From Vibrio toranzoniae (GTDB taxonomy: Bacteria; Pseudomonadota; Gammaproteobacteria; Enterobacterales; Vibrionaceae), in the NCBI RefSeq assembly GCF_024347655.1, contig NZ_AP025515.1:930001-994000 (forward strand): a DNA stretch of 64,000 nucleotides. Reading direction: 5' to 3'. Position numbers and translations under genes: made by a program. Shown here piece by piece: positions 8,944-17,831 of the stretch. Below the pieces are notes generated by a model, which ran no database searches, was not told where the DNA came from, and saw only the letters and a list, made by a program, of their open reading frames with translations. Numbering within the stretch: the stretch's first letter is position 1; the number at the start of each line of letters is the position of its first letter.

Positions 8944-9957
8944 ATGAAATACAACAAGCTAGTTAAAACTTTAGCGATCGCAATGGCCTCTATTGGCCTT
9001 ATCGGCAACGCTTCAGCACAAGAAGAGCGCAGCTACATTTTAGCAACGGCCTCAACGGGTGGGACTTACTATCCGGTTGGTGTGGCCTTAGCAACTTTGA
9101 GTAAAGTTAAGCTTGCGCCTAAGCAGCACTTTTCTTTGGCGGCTATCAGCTCTGCTGGATCCGGTGAGAACGTAAAGTTGTTAAATGAGAACGAAGCTCA
9201 GTTTGCCATTTTACAAGGCTTGTATGGCGCGTGGGCGTGGCAAGGGCTTGGTCCATATGAGAAGTCAGGCAGTCAAAAGCAACTGCGTTCAGTCTCTATG
9301 CTATGGCAAAATGTTGAGCATTTCATTGTTCGTTCTGATCTGACAGAAACGGGCACCATGACTGATTTGAAGAACTTGAATGGCAAAAAGTTCTCTATTG
9401 GTAAGAAAAACTCAGGAACAGAGAATTCAGGTCGTCAAATTATGCGAGGCCTTTCCATAGACCCAGAACAATTTAAACTCGCCTTTATGGGTTACGGTGG
9501 CAGTGCGAGCGCATTACAAAATGGCACGATTGATGGCATGAATACGCCCGCTGGTGTTCCTGTCGGGGCGGTTACTCAAGCATTTGCGGCCTTAGGTGAA
9601 GACATTCAAATCTTGTCGTTTACCGATGCGCAAATCAAACAAGCGAACGGTGATTACAATATCTGGACAAAATATGAGATCCCAGCAAACACTTATCCAG
9701 GTGTCGATCAGCCGATTACCACTATCGCACAACCTAACTTTCTAGCGGTTCGTGAAGACATCTCTGAAGAGGATGTTTATCAGCTCACCAAAGCTATCTA
9801 TGAAAACCTACCTTTCTTACAAGGTATCCACAAAGCAACCAAAGCAATGGCTCTCGAGAAAGGGATCGCAGGTCTTCCTGTTCCGCTTCACCCGGGCGCT
9901 GCACGTTACTACCAAGAAGTGGGCATCGAGATCCCTTCTGAGTTGATCGTCAACTAG
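8944..9957 (+). CDS. TAXI-type TRAP transporter solute-binding protein
   Basis: Secreted periplasmic binding protein of 337 residues. The ATG at 8944 has GGAG 7 bases upstream; an earlier in-frame GTG at 8917 would spoil the signal peptide. The signal peptide ends after NASA (about residue 25). The mature start ILATASTGGTYYPVG and the later YGGSASALQNGTIDG are diagnostic of the TAXI (TRAP-associated extracytoplasmic immunogenic) family. It is the first gene after the sigma-54 promoter and delivers substrate to the fused permease 195 bases downstream. Substrate is unknown; the lhgO gene in the same cluster and the DctB/D-like control suggest 2-hydroxyglutarate, 2-oxoglutarate or a related dicarboxylate. 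Confidence 0.92.
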   Translation: MKYNKLVKTLAIAMASIGLIGNASAQEERSYILATASTGGTYYPVGVALATLSKVKLAPKQHFSLAAISSAGSGENVKLLNENEAQFAILQGLYGAWAWQGLGPYEKSGSQKQLRSVSMLWQNVEHFIVRSDLTETGTMTDLKNLNGKKFSIGKKNSGTENSGRQIMRGLSIDPEQFKLAFMGYGGSASALQNGTIDGMNTPAGVPVGAVTQAFAALGEDIQILSFTDAQIKQANGDYNIWTKYEIPANTYPGVDQPITTIAQPNFLAVREDISEEDVYQLTKAIYENLPFLQGIHKATKAMALEKGIAGLPVPLHPGAARYYQEVGIEIPSELIVN

Positions 9958-9958
9958 C

Positions 9959-9976
9959 TTACCTGTTGTCAGGTAA
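9959..9976 (+). other. intercistronic hairpin between TRAP binding-protein and permease genes
   Basis: TTACCTG (9959-9965) and CAGGTAA (9970-9976) pair perfectly around TTGT, two bases after the stop of the binding-protein gene. Without a T-run it is more likely a 3-prime stabiliser or partial attenuator that keeps binding protein in excess over permease. Confidence 0.5.
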
Positions 9977-9977
9977 C

Positions 9978-10022
9978 TATTAGTTTATGAGCCATTGGTT
10001 TATGAACTATTGGTCTGTGAAC
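9978..10022. repeat. 15-bp imperfect tandem repeat, three copies
   Basis: Units at 9978-9992, 9993-10007 and 10008-10022 follow the pattern YATTRGTYTRTGARC, with a decayed fourth start (TAACGGTTTG) after them. The array fills part of the 195-bp spacer inside the TRAP operon. Function unknown. Confidence 0.75.
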
Positions 10023-10152
10023 TAACGGTTTGCCATCAACTACCCCCTTCGTGACTTAATTGTTGGTGCGCGTTCGCTAAAGAATGTGTTCGTGCGCCTC
10101 CTCACTTTATGGATTTTCTCTTCGTGTTTGCTGCGGAGAGCAGGAGTTTTCT

Positions 10153-12330
10153 ATGAGCGATTCGCTGCAGCAGGAACTGAAAAAATTTGAACTGCCGACC
10201 CGGACGGATTTCCCGTGGGTGGGCAAAGCGATAACAACAATGGGTGTGATTCTCTCTTTATTGCACATTTGGTTTAACACGCTATCCACCTTACCAGAGC
10301 TTTGGGTTTCAGCGACTCACTTCGCGGGTTTTGCGATCATCTGTGCGCTTTGGTATCCGGCTCATATCTCGCTTAAAAAGAGCAAAGTAGCTTTAGCGGT
10401 CGATATCGGAATCGCTTTAGCGGCTCTGGCTTGCCTTATTTATATTCCCTTTGCCGAAGATGCGCTTTATGAGCGAGGCGTGAAGTTTATCGCCAGTGAT
10501 TGGTTCTTCTCTATCTTGGCGATTGCAATTGTTATTGAGCTGATTCGCCGTACTATGGGCTGGTTTATTCCGGTGCTTATCTTGGTGTGTTTGAGCTATG
10601 TGGTGCTTTGGGGGCAATGGACCAGCGGCATCTTCCACTTCCCGGGGTTGAGCCTTGAGACTCTACTTTATCGAAGCTTTTATTCTTCGGAAGGGATGTT
10701 CGGCTCTATCTCAAGAATCAGTTGGACCTTCGTGTTCATGTTCATCCTATTTGGCGCATTCTTAGTACGCTCTGGTGTCGGTGATTACATCATTGATGTG
10801 TCTCGCGCGGCGGCGGGTAAAGTGATTGGTGGCCCCGGTTTCATTGCGGTGATTGGCTCTGGCTTGATGGGCTCGGTGTCGGGCTCTAGCGTGGCAAATA
10901 CGGTATCCACTGGCGTAATCAGCATTCCCCTGATGCAAAAAGCAGGCTTCCCTTCGCGTTTTGCAGCAGGTGTTGAAGCCGCTGCATCGACGGGCGGGCA
11001 GTTGATGCCACCAGTGATGGGCGCTGGTGCGTTTATCATGGCGTCTTACACGCAAATCCCTTATGTCGATATCATTGCGGTTTCCTTCTTACCTGCGCTT
11101 ATCTACTTTTTGTCTGTGGCTTTTTTCGTGCGTATTGAAGCGAAGCGTAGTGGGGTACAGAAGGTGGTTTCAGGGTGTGAACCGTTGTTGAAGGTGCTAC
11201 TTTCAGGATGGCACAACCTGATCCCACTAGCGGTGTTGGTAACCTTATTGGTGAAAGGCTTTACGCCGACTTACGCGGCGGGTATCTCTATCCTGTCCGT
11301 AGTCGTGGCTTCATGGTTCTCTAAAAATCATAAAATGGGTCCAAAAGCGATCATTGAAGCGCTTTCTCAAGGCGCGAAAAACATGGCGACGACGGCAGTA
11401 TTGTTGGTGGGTATTGGTCTCGTTATCAACGTGATCAGCACCACCGGAATTGGTAACACTTTCTCGTTGATGATCAACAGTTGGGCGAATGGTGACTTGT
11501 TGGTGATGATAGCCTTAATCGCACTCGCTTCTTTGATTCTGGGTATGGGCTTACCAGTAACGGCGGCTTATATCGTGCTGGGCACTTTGTCGGCTCCGGC
11601 TTTATATAAACTGATTGCTGAAAGCCAGTTGCTTGACCTGTTGGTATCGGGCCAGTTACCTGAACAGGCAAAAGCCATCTTTATGTTGGCGGCACCAGAC
11701 AAGTTAGATTTATTGAATGCACCAATGGCACTTGAAACAGCCAAAGAGATGATTGCTTTAGTGCCTGCTGATTTTGTGGAAACGCTGCTTGAGCAAAGCC
11801 TCGGCCTAGAAGCGATTAGCCTTGCACTGCTTTCTGCACACTTGATCATCTTCTGGCTATCGCAAGACAGCAACGTGACACCGCCAGTTTGTTTGACTGC
11901 ATTTGCGGCAGCGACTATCGCTAAAACACCACCAATGAGAACAGGTTTAATGGCTTGGAAGATCGCCAAAGGCTTATACCTAGTACCGTTGCTGATTGCC
12001 TACACTAATTTAGTGAGCTGGGATATTGTCTCGGTACTGGTAACGGGTGGTTTTGCTATTGTTGGCACTTACGCGTTTATCGCGGCAATTGAGGGTTACC
12101 TAGAAAGTGAAATCAATGTGATGACTCGAGTCGTGTTAGTCGTGCTTGGCGTGGCCTTGGTGTGGCCTGATGTTTCAGTCGTAATTCGCTTAGTGTGTGT
12201 TGCTTTGTTTGTCGGTATTTTTATTCACAGTGGTCGCAAATACGATGCTAATAAAGTGAAAAGAGAATCGAAAAGCGAGGAAGAAACTGAACCTCAAATC
12301 GAGTCTAGAACGGTCGCTTCCTCCCTATAA
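10153..12330 (+). CDS. TRAP transporter fused permease, DctQ-DctM type
   Basis: Inner-membrane protein of 725 residues. The ATG at 10153 is preceded by AGGAG 6 bases away; an upstream in-frame ATG at 10084 lacks such a site. N-terminal hydrophobic helices (about 30-170) correspond to the small Q subunit. The remainder is the large M subunit with motifs such as GLMGSVSGSSVANTVSTG and ASTGGQLMPPVMGAGAF, which resemble the Na+-coupled elevator transport domain. Fused QM permeases are the usual partners of TAXI binding proteins. A charged, Glu-rich cytoplasmic tail ends the protein. The lhgO gene follows 26 bases later, so uptake and oxidation are probably co-expressed. Confidence 0.92.
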   Translation: MSDSLQQELKKFELPTRTDFPWVGKAITTMGVILSLLHIWFNTLSTLPELWVSATHFAGFAIICALWYPAHISLKKSKVALAVDIGIALAALACLIYIPFAEDALYERGVKFIASDWFFSILAIAIVIELIRRTMGWFIPVLILVCLSYVVLWGQWTSGIFHFPGLSLETLLYRSFYSSEGMFGSISRISWTFVFMFILFGAFLVRSGVGDYIIDVSRAAAGKVIGGPGFIAVIGSGLMGSVSGSSVANTVSTGVISIPLMQKAGFPSRFAAGVEAAASTGGQLMPPVMGAGAFIMASYTQIPYVDIIAVSFLPALIYFLSVAFFVRIEAKRSGVQKVVSGCEPLLKVLLSGWHNLIPLAVLVTLLVKGFTPTYAAGISILSVVVASWFSKNHKMGPKAIIEALSQGAKNMATTAVLLVGIGLVINVISTTGIGNTFSLMINSWANGDLLVMIALIALASLILGMGLPVTAAYIVLGTLSAPALYKLIAESQLLDLLVSGQLPEQAKAIFMLAAPDKLDLLNAPMALETAKEMIALVPADFVETLLEQSLGLEAISLALLSAHLIIFWLSQDSNVTPPVCLTAFAAATIAKTPPMRTGLMAWKIAKGLYLVPLLIAYTNLVSWDIVSVLVTGGFAIVGTYAFIAAIEGYLESEINVMTRVVLVVLGVALVWPDVSVVIRLVCVALFVGIFIHSGRKYDANKVKRESKSEEETEPQIESRTVASSL

Positions 12331-12356
12331 TTAAAAGGATTGAATGTAGGAATATT

Positions 12357-13571
12357 ATGAATTCAATATACGACTATATTATTGTAGGTGGTGGCATTGT
12401 TGGTGTGTCGACCGCGTGGCAATTGCAACAAGCTCACCCTGATAAAAGTATTCTTTTAGTGGAAAAAGAGCGTGGCTTCGCGCAGCATCAAACTGGCCAT
12501 AACAGTGGGGTGATTCACGCTGGTGTTTACTACGCTCCGGGCAGTTTAAAGGCGGATTTTTGTAAACGTGGTGTAGAGCGCACCATTGCTTTTTGTAGTC
12601 AGCACGATATCCCTGTTGAGAATTGTGGCAAGCTGTTGGTTGCAACCAGTCAACAAGAAGTGGAGCGAATGAACGCGCTCTATCAGCGTTGTCAGGACAA
12701 CGATATTGATGTCGATCTCTTGGATCAAGCACAGCTGAAGCTTGCTGAGCCGAACATAACGGGCTTAGGCGCGATTTATGTCAAAACCACCAGTATTGTG
12801 GATTATAAAAAAGTGACCGAAGTGATGGCTCAAGAATTTGTTGAAGCGGGTGGCAAGCTCAGTTTAGGCACCGAAGTGGTCATGGCGGATGAACAAGCAG
12901 ATGAGGTGCAGCTAACGTGCAAAGTAGATGGTCAGACTCTTCAACTCAATAGCCGATTCTTGATCACGTGCTCAGGTTTGATGGCTGACAGAATGACCAG
13001 CATGCTAGGCATTGAAACTGACTTCCAGATTGTCCCATATCGAGGTGAGTACTATCAGTTGGACGCGAAACACAACCAAGTGGTGAATCATCTTATTTAT
13101 CCTATTCCAGACCCTGAACTGCCTTTCTTGGGTGTGCACTTAACACGCATGATTGATGGCTCGGTAACAGTAGGGCCAAATGCAGTTCAAGGCTGGAAGC
13201 GAGAAGGTTATGGCAAGCTTAACTTTAGCTTTAAGGACACTTGTCAGATGCTGAGCTTTGCAGGCTTTTGGAAAGTCACCGCGAATAACCTGAAAACAGG
13301 ATTGGTGGAATTTAAGAACTCGTGGTGGAAGCCGGGTTACCTAAAATTGGTCAACAAGTACTGCCCGAGCATTACGGTTGATGATTTTAAGCCTTACCCT
13401 GCAGGCATTCGCGCTCAAGCGGTGCTCAAAGATGGCACCTTAGTTCATGATTTTCTGTTTGCCGAAAGCCCAAGAAGTTTGCATGTGTGCAATGCGCCAT
13501 CGCCAGCCGCGACCTCTGCAATGCCGATTGGTGAATATATTTGCACCAAGGTGATGAAAAAGACGGCTTGA
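12357..13571 (+). CDS. lhgO: L-2-hydroxyglutarate dehydrogenase/oxidase
   Basis: FAD enzyme of the DAO superfamily, 404 residues. It oxidises L-2-hydroxyglutarate to 2-oxoglutarate and passes electrons to the membrane quinone pool. The FAD-binding GGGIVGVSTAWQL is at residues 12-24. HQTGHNSGVIHAGVYY, PGSLKADFC, NCGKLLVATS and LAEPNITGLG closely follow E. coli LhgO (YgaF). The ATG has AGGA about 6 bases upstream. In E. coli, lhgO sits in the csiD operon of glutarate/lysine breakdown; here no csiD is adjacent. Instead it ends a sigma-54-controlled TRAP operon, which suggests that external L-2-hydroxyglutarate is imported and oxidised. Confidence 0.9.
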   Translation: MNSIYDYIIVGGGIVGVSTAWQLQQAHPDKSILLVEKERGFAQHQTGHNSGVIHAGVYYAPGSLKADFCKRGVERTIAFCSQHDIPVENCGKLLVATSQQEVERMNALYQRCQDNDIDVDLLDQAQLKLAEPNITGLGAIYVKTTSIVDYKKVTEVMAQEFVEAGGKLSLGTEVVMADEQADEVQLTCKVDGQTLQLNSRFLITCSGLMADRMTSMLGIETDFQIVPYRGEYYQLDAKHNQVVNHLIYPIPDPELPFLGVHLTRMIDGSVTVGPNAVQGWKREGYGKLNFSFKDTCQMLSFAGFWKVTANNLKTGLVEFKNSWWKPGYLKLVNKYCPSITVDDFKPYPAGIRAQAVLKDGTLVHDFLFAESPRSLHVCNAPSPAATSAMPIGEYICTKVMKKTA

Positions 13572-13613
13572 TGATAACGGAAGATCATTGATCGAACTTT
13601 TTCCGCAGACAAT

Positions 13614-13664
13614 AAAAAATCCGCGAGCTCAATTCTATTTAGGATCGAACTCGTGGATTTTTTT
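13614..13664. terminator. bidirectional terminator between lhgO and the convergent peptidase gene
   Basis: AAAAATCCGCGAG and CTCGTGGATTTTT form a 13-bp stem with one mismatch. The flanking A-run and T-run let it work for both converging transcripts. Confidence 0.85.
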
Positions 13665-13753
13665 AACTTTGTCCATTTAACCTAGAGAATATTTCTACCT
13701 AACAAATATGCCTGATGCTCGGTGGAACTCGTATGAGTGATGGTTTACAAGGC

Positions 13754-15289
13754 TCATAGCGACTGAGGAACAAAGTTGGCGACGATAGATACATCGTTAA
13801 AGTTACGGTAACCGCGCACCATGATGTTGAATTCACCCGCAGGTTTATTCAATACACACTGTTCGTTACTGCCATTTGTGTATGGACGACAATCGTAGCT
13901 AGCGTTCGAAACCACACCGTTGTGTTTGACGTATAGGTCGGCATCACCACTGCGAGGTCCGGTCATTGTTACGGTTAACTGACCGGCATCTTGAGTCGTA
14001 AAGGTGAAGAATTGCTCTTCACCATATCCCGCCGTAAGGCCTTCAACAGGGACACCATTTTGCAGCTCTTTAGGGCCTGAAACTGGCGAATCAAGGCTGG
14101 TTTCAACGAGGTAAGCAATCGCCAGTTTGGCGAATTTTGTTGCGTGTGTTGCCGTAGGGTCGGAGTTATTGAGTGTATCGTGTTCCGTATGGATGTTCGG
14201 GTTGTAATCGTTGAACATGCTCTCAAAAGGCATTGCTGCTGGATAGCCAACATTGTGCCATGAGGCGTGGTCAGAACAGGCGTAGCCACAATCATCAAAG
14301 CCGTAGCTGATCTCACTGGCGTAAGTATCGATAAGTTCACTCAAATAGGCGGTGAGATTGCTGTCGGTATAATCCGTAATGAAGGTGATATCGTGCGCTG
14401 AACCGTTGTAGTTAGTCATGTCTAATTGCAGTACCGAGACAACGTTTGCTTGCTCATCTCTTAAAGCGTTAGCGACATCTTGTGAACCGCGTAGCCCTAC
14501 TTCTTCTGCAGCATAGCCATAGAATTTAATGGTTTTGTCTGGCTGAATGCCACTGGCGATCATCAGGCGAAGCGACTCTGTTACCGTTGCAATGCCAGAC
14601 GCATCATCATCGGCTCCCGGTGAGATGGTGCCTTCGCTTGTCCAAGATCCAACGGTCGAATCAAGGTGTCCACCAACAACGACGATCTCTTCAGGATATT
14701 TGGCGCCAAGTAGTGTCACTTCAACGGATTTTTGCGGATACTCGGCATGCGTGATTTGTCGTGCAGACGCATACGGCACATCTTTAATTTCCGCTTCCCA
14801 ACGTTCTAAAAGCCAATCTGAAGCAGCAACACCAGTAGAAGTCGTATAAAAACGGTTGGTGAAAGTGGTCAGATTTTCTATGGTTGTGACCAGGTTATTG
14901 GGTTCAACCTGAGCGAGTAAGTCGTTCACGGTATCTTGGTGGCTGATCACTGGCTTTTCGAACGTGCTCATCGTCAGTGGCATAGCTGCCGCTTTGAGTG
15001 CACTTGCTTGGTCTTCATGCACCATGTAACCACCACAGCGGTGGGTTTCTTCGTGCATATGGCTAGAGAGTTTAGCCAGTTGTTTCTCGTTTATTTTAGC
15101 CACAATGGAGTTCTTGTTCGCAACCAGCCCTGAATAAACTGTTGCGCCGTGTTGAGTCACAAGGTGCTGGGCATCAGCATCGGTTGTGATCCAAACTTCT
15201 GAGCCCTCTGGTGGCGTAATGCCGAGTGATGCGTAAGCCGAGACACTCCCGAATATAGCGAATGCTAGGATGCTTTTTTTGATAGCCAT
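13754..15289 (-). CDS. secreted M28 zinc aminopeptidase with C-terminal PPC domain
   Basis: Close relative of the Vibrio proteolyticus leucine aminopeptidase, which removes hydrophobic N-terminal residues from peptides. The 511 residues comprise a signal peptide (1-20), a propeptide to about 110, an M28 catalytic domain (about 110-395) and a PPC beta-sandwich (about 405-508), normally cleaved during maturation. All co-catalytic zinc residues are present with family spacing: His208, Asp228, Glu263, Asp290 and His367. General base Glu262 and the Cys334/Cys338 disulfide pair are also present. It lies downstream of the M4 protease gene on the same strand but behind its own gap and that gene's terminator. 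Likely role: feeding on extracellular protein together with the M4 enzyme. Confidence 0.95.
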   Translation of the reverse strand: MAIKKSILAFAIFGSVSAYASLGITPPEGSEVWITTDADAQHLVTQHGATVYSGLVANKNSIVAKINEKQLAKLSSHMHEETHRCGGYMVHEDQASALKAAAMPLTMSTFEKPVISHQDTVNDLLAQVEPNNLVTTIENLTTFTNRFYTTSTGVAASDWLLERWEAEIKDVPYASARQITHAEYPQKSVEVTLLGAKYPEEIVVVGGHLDSTVGSWTSEGTISPGADDDASGIATVTESLRLMIASGIQPDKTIKFYGYAAEEVGLRGSQDVANALRDEQANVVSVLQLDMTNYNGSAHDITFITDYTDSNLTAYLSELIDTYASEISYGFDDCGYACSDHASWHNVGYPAAMPFESMFNDYNPNIHTEHDTLNNSDPTATHATKFAKLAIAYLVETSLDSPVSGPKELQNGVPVEGLTAGYGEEQFFTFTTQDAGQLTVTMTGPRSGDADLYVKHNGVVSNASYDCRPYTNGSNEQCVLNKPAGEFNIMVRGYRNFNDVSIVANFVPQSL

Positions 15290-15411
15290 TTGTCGTCCTT
15301 TTTATGGTTAATATCATTGTTCTGATTGGTATTGTTTCTATTTACCGCCGCTTGTCTGACGTTGTCTTTCTGGTGCTACTATTGGATATTTTCACTATCC
15401 AAATAGAGAAA

Positions 15412-15433
15412 CAGGGCCCCTTTAGGAGCCCTG
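15412..15433 (-). terminator. terminator of the M4 protease gene
   Basis: On the minus strand CAGGGCTCC pairs with GGGGCCCTG (one T-G wobble) around TAAA, then TTTCTC follows. It begins 14 bases after the stop of the M4 gene. Confidence 0.8.
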
Positions 15434-15446
15434 AATTTATTATCGA

Positions 15447-17831
15447 TTATTGTGCTTTAATGAAACGGTAGTGCTTGGTTTCTGAACAAATATCGCTTGA
15501 GGTACACACTTGGTACTCCACATCAATCGTACCGTTGTGACGGAACTTGTCGACGTATAAGTTGTAGTCTGTAGCACCAACATTTTTGCCATTACGCTTA
15601 ATCACAAAGTAGTCGTTGGTGTCGTAATCCCATGCCAGCTTAACGCGAGCTTTGCCGTTCGGATTCTTGTTACCAAACTTCAGTTTTAGTGGGAAGGCAT
15701 CGTTTGAACTGCTTTCAATGTTGATGGATTTGCTGGTAGACGTAGTAACGCCAGCATCGTCTGTCACGAAAAGTGTTACCACATAATCGCCAGCTTCAGC
15801 ATAGGTATAACGAGTCACTTCACCTGTTTGCGTGTTGCCATCGCCTAGGTTCCATTGGTAAGAAACGATCTGGCCATCGCTGTCCGAACTTGTACTGCGT
15901 AGCTCTACTTCTTTACCAACAATGGTGTGTTCGAATGAAGAGATTGGCGGTACGTTAGCATTGCCTGCTTCGTATGATGCTTTTAGGTTTGCATCTGCAT
16001 AATCTGAGTAACCCAGAACGTTAATGGTATAGCGACCTGCTACTGGGCTTTCAATGACACAGACTTCATCGGTCACGGTTTCACTCTTACAAATATTCTC
16101 TTGAGAGCTTGGTGCATAGTCCAGGCCGACATACATATCTGGGTCACCAGTAGAGACAGCCAGATCAATCGTCAGCTTGTCTAGGCCTTCTGGTACTTCG
16201 ATATCGAAGTAAGTTTTCGAACCTGTTTCGCCAGTCACGGTTTGAGCTTGGCCATTGATTAGATTTTGATATTCCGGTTCTGGCGGCAATGGTGGCTCGC
16301 CACATGGACTGACACCGACTAGGTTGAACGCAGCAACAACGTCATCGGCACTGTAGCCAAGGTCGGTTGCTGAGTTTTTCACGCCACAAGCACCTTGCCA
16401 GAAGTCACTGTTTTCTGACCAGTAGATTTGGTTGGCTAGCACGAACAATTCAAACGCTTTCTTCGTGTCCCAACCTTGTGTGGTTGCTAGGTGGTAGAAT
16501 GCTTTGTTGAACACACCAGAGCTGTAGTGCACGTTCAAGCCATCGTAGTATTCGGAGGCGTTGTTGATTGATGAGCCATCGCGTGATGGATCGTCCATGT
16601 AACGCAAAGCTCCTTCTTCTTTAAAGATATCACGGCCGACCATCCAGTCATTGGTGCCTTTCATATAGTATTCAGCGGCTTCACCAGCCATATCAGAGAA
16701 AGCCTCATTCATACCACCAGATTGATTTGCATAGACTAAGCCTGAGTTTTGTTCCGTGAAGCCATGGCTCACTTCGTGCGCTGATACATCTAAGCTGACA
16801 AGTGGATAGAAGAAGCTTTCACCATCGCCAAAGGTCATTGCTTTGCCGTCCCAGAAAGCATTCTCATAGTTGGAACCGTAGTGAACACGCATCATAAGTT
16901 TGAAAGAGAGCGGAGCGGTGTCAAACCAGTTCTTATACATGTCGAACACAATGTTACCGAAGTAGTGGGCATCGTTGAGTGGTGAGAAGGCACCATTTAC
17001 GGTTTTGTGTTCGTTACGAGGGCATTCATAGCGGTAAGTGGTGTCGCCATCGGTAGCACCATTGAGGTCAACGGTGACAACATTTTCCGACTCCATCACA
17101 CACTCTGTGCCATTTTCCAACACATCTAGGTAGTGGTAATCAGTACCGTATTCGTACATGCCTGTTTTTTCGTTACCACCGGGGCCAGTGCCAACCTGTG
17201 CGTGAGCAATACCTTCCCAGCGATCAATAACTTCGCCCGTATGTGCGTCTAACATGGTGAATGGTCGAGTAGGGTGCTCGCTGCCTTCGACAAGATAAGA
17301 GACAACGTACACTAGGCGTGTTTTATCCGCTCCTTGTGTGCCAATGCCTTGTTTACCGGATCTTTGGGTGGATGCGCCCTGATAAATAAACAACTCATGT
17401 TGGACATTGTCTAGAAATTGGCTGGTTAAGCCTTGAGTCTTGAGGTCTTTACTCGCAAGAGCAACGGCTTGAGAGCTATTGATGGATGGTTTCACAAACG
17501 ATCGTTCTAGGGTTGTTGTTCTAAGGTAGAGGCCTTGAACCGACTTAAGCGCCCCACCTTTCACACTTTGGGTCGCATTTAGATAATGCCCCCAAACTGG
17601 TGTGCCCCAAATATTCTGTTGAATCTTAACTTTGTAGGTACCACGCTTTTTGAGGCTAACTTCTTTTACCATTTTGAAGTTAGAGGCGTTACTGACACCT
17701 AACTGGGCGTTCAACCCTGAGAAGTTGGTAAAGTTGATCGGTTGATCGATTTTAACGGATTCATTTGCATGAACTGACAAAGACATAGCACTGGCTATAG
17801 CAACGGCAACTAAACGCTTTCTTATTTTCAT
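15447..17831 (-). CDS. secreted M4 (vibriolysin-type) metalloprotease with PPC and PKD domains
   Basis: Thermolysin-family zinc endopeptidase of 794 residues. Order: signal peptide (1-22), FTP and PepSY inhibitory propeptide (about 45-205), M4 catalytic domain (about 210-510), PPC domain (about 525-615), PKD domain (about 625-705) and a C-terminal beta-rich domain (about 715-790). Zinc ligands are His352 and His356 in HEVSHGFTE with base Glu353, and Glu376 in GGMNEAFSD. The expected active-site His435 is in NVHYSSG. The N-terminal half matches vibriolysin/hemagglutinin protease; the PPC-PKD tail is longer than in HapA and suggests binding to insoluble protein such as collagen. It probably exits by type II secretion and acts with the neighbouring aminopeptidase. 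Confidence 0.94.
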   Translation of the reverse strand: MKIRKRLVAVAIASAMSLSVHANESVKIDQPINFTNFSGLNAQLGVSNASNFKMVKEVSLKKRGTYKVKIQQNIWGTPVWGHYLNATQSVKGGALKSVQGLYLRTTTLERSFVKPSINSSQAVALASKDLKTQGLTSQFLDNVQHELFIYQGASTQRSGKQGIGTQGADKTRLVYVVSYLVEGSEHPTRPFTMLDAHTGEVIDRWEGIAHAQVGTGPGGNEKTGMYEYGTDYHYLDVLENGTECVMESENVVTVDLNGATDGDTTYRYECPRNEHKTVNGAFSPLNDAHYFGNIVFDMYKNWFDTAPLSFKLMMRVHYGSNYENAFWDGKAMTFGDGESFFYPLVSLDVSAHEVSHGFTEQNSGLVYANQSGGMNEAFSDMAGEAAEYYMKGTNDWMVGRDIFKEEGALRYMDDPSRDGSSINNASEYYDGLNVHYSSGVFNKAFYHLATTQGWDTKKAFELFVLANQIYWSENSDFWQGACGVKNSATDLGYSADDVVAAFNLVGVSPCGEPPLPPEPEYQNLINGQAQTVTGETGSKTYFDIEVPEGLDKLTIDLAVSTGDPDMYVGLDYAPSSQENICKSETVTDEVCVIESPVAGRYTINVLGYSDYADANLKASYEAGNANVPPISSFEHTIVGKEVELRSTSSDSDGQIVSYQWNLGDGNTQTGEVTRYTYAEAGDYVVTLFVTDDAGVTTSTSKSINIESSSNDAFPLKLKFGNKNPNGKARVKLAWDYDTNDYFVIKRNGKNVGATDYNLYVDKFRHNGTIDVEYQVCTSSDICSETKHYRFIKAQ

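Noticed and set aside
10762..11055. Two overlapping minus-strand frames inside the TRAP permease gene
   Set aside because: Antisense frames arising from GC-rich codons; Ala/Arg/His-rich translations typical of shadows.
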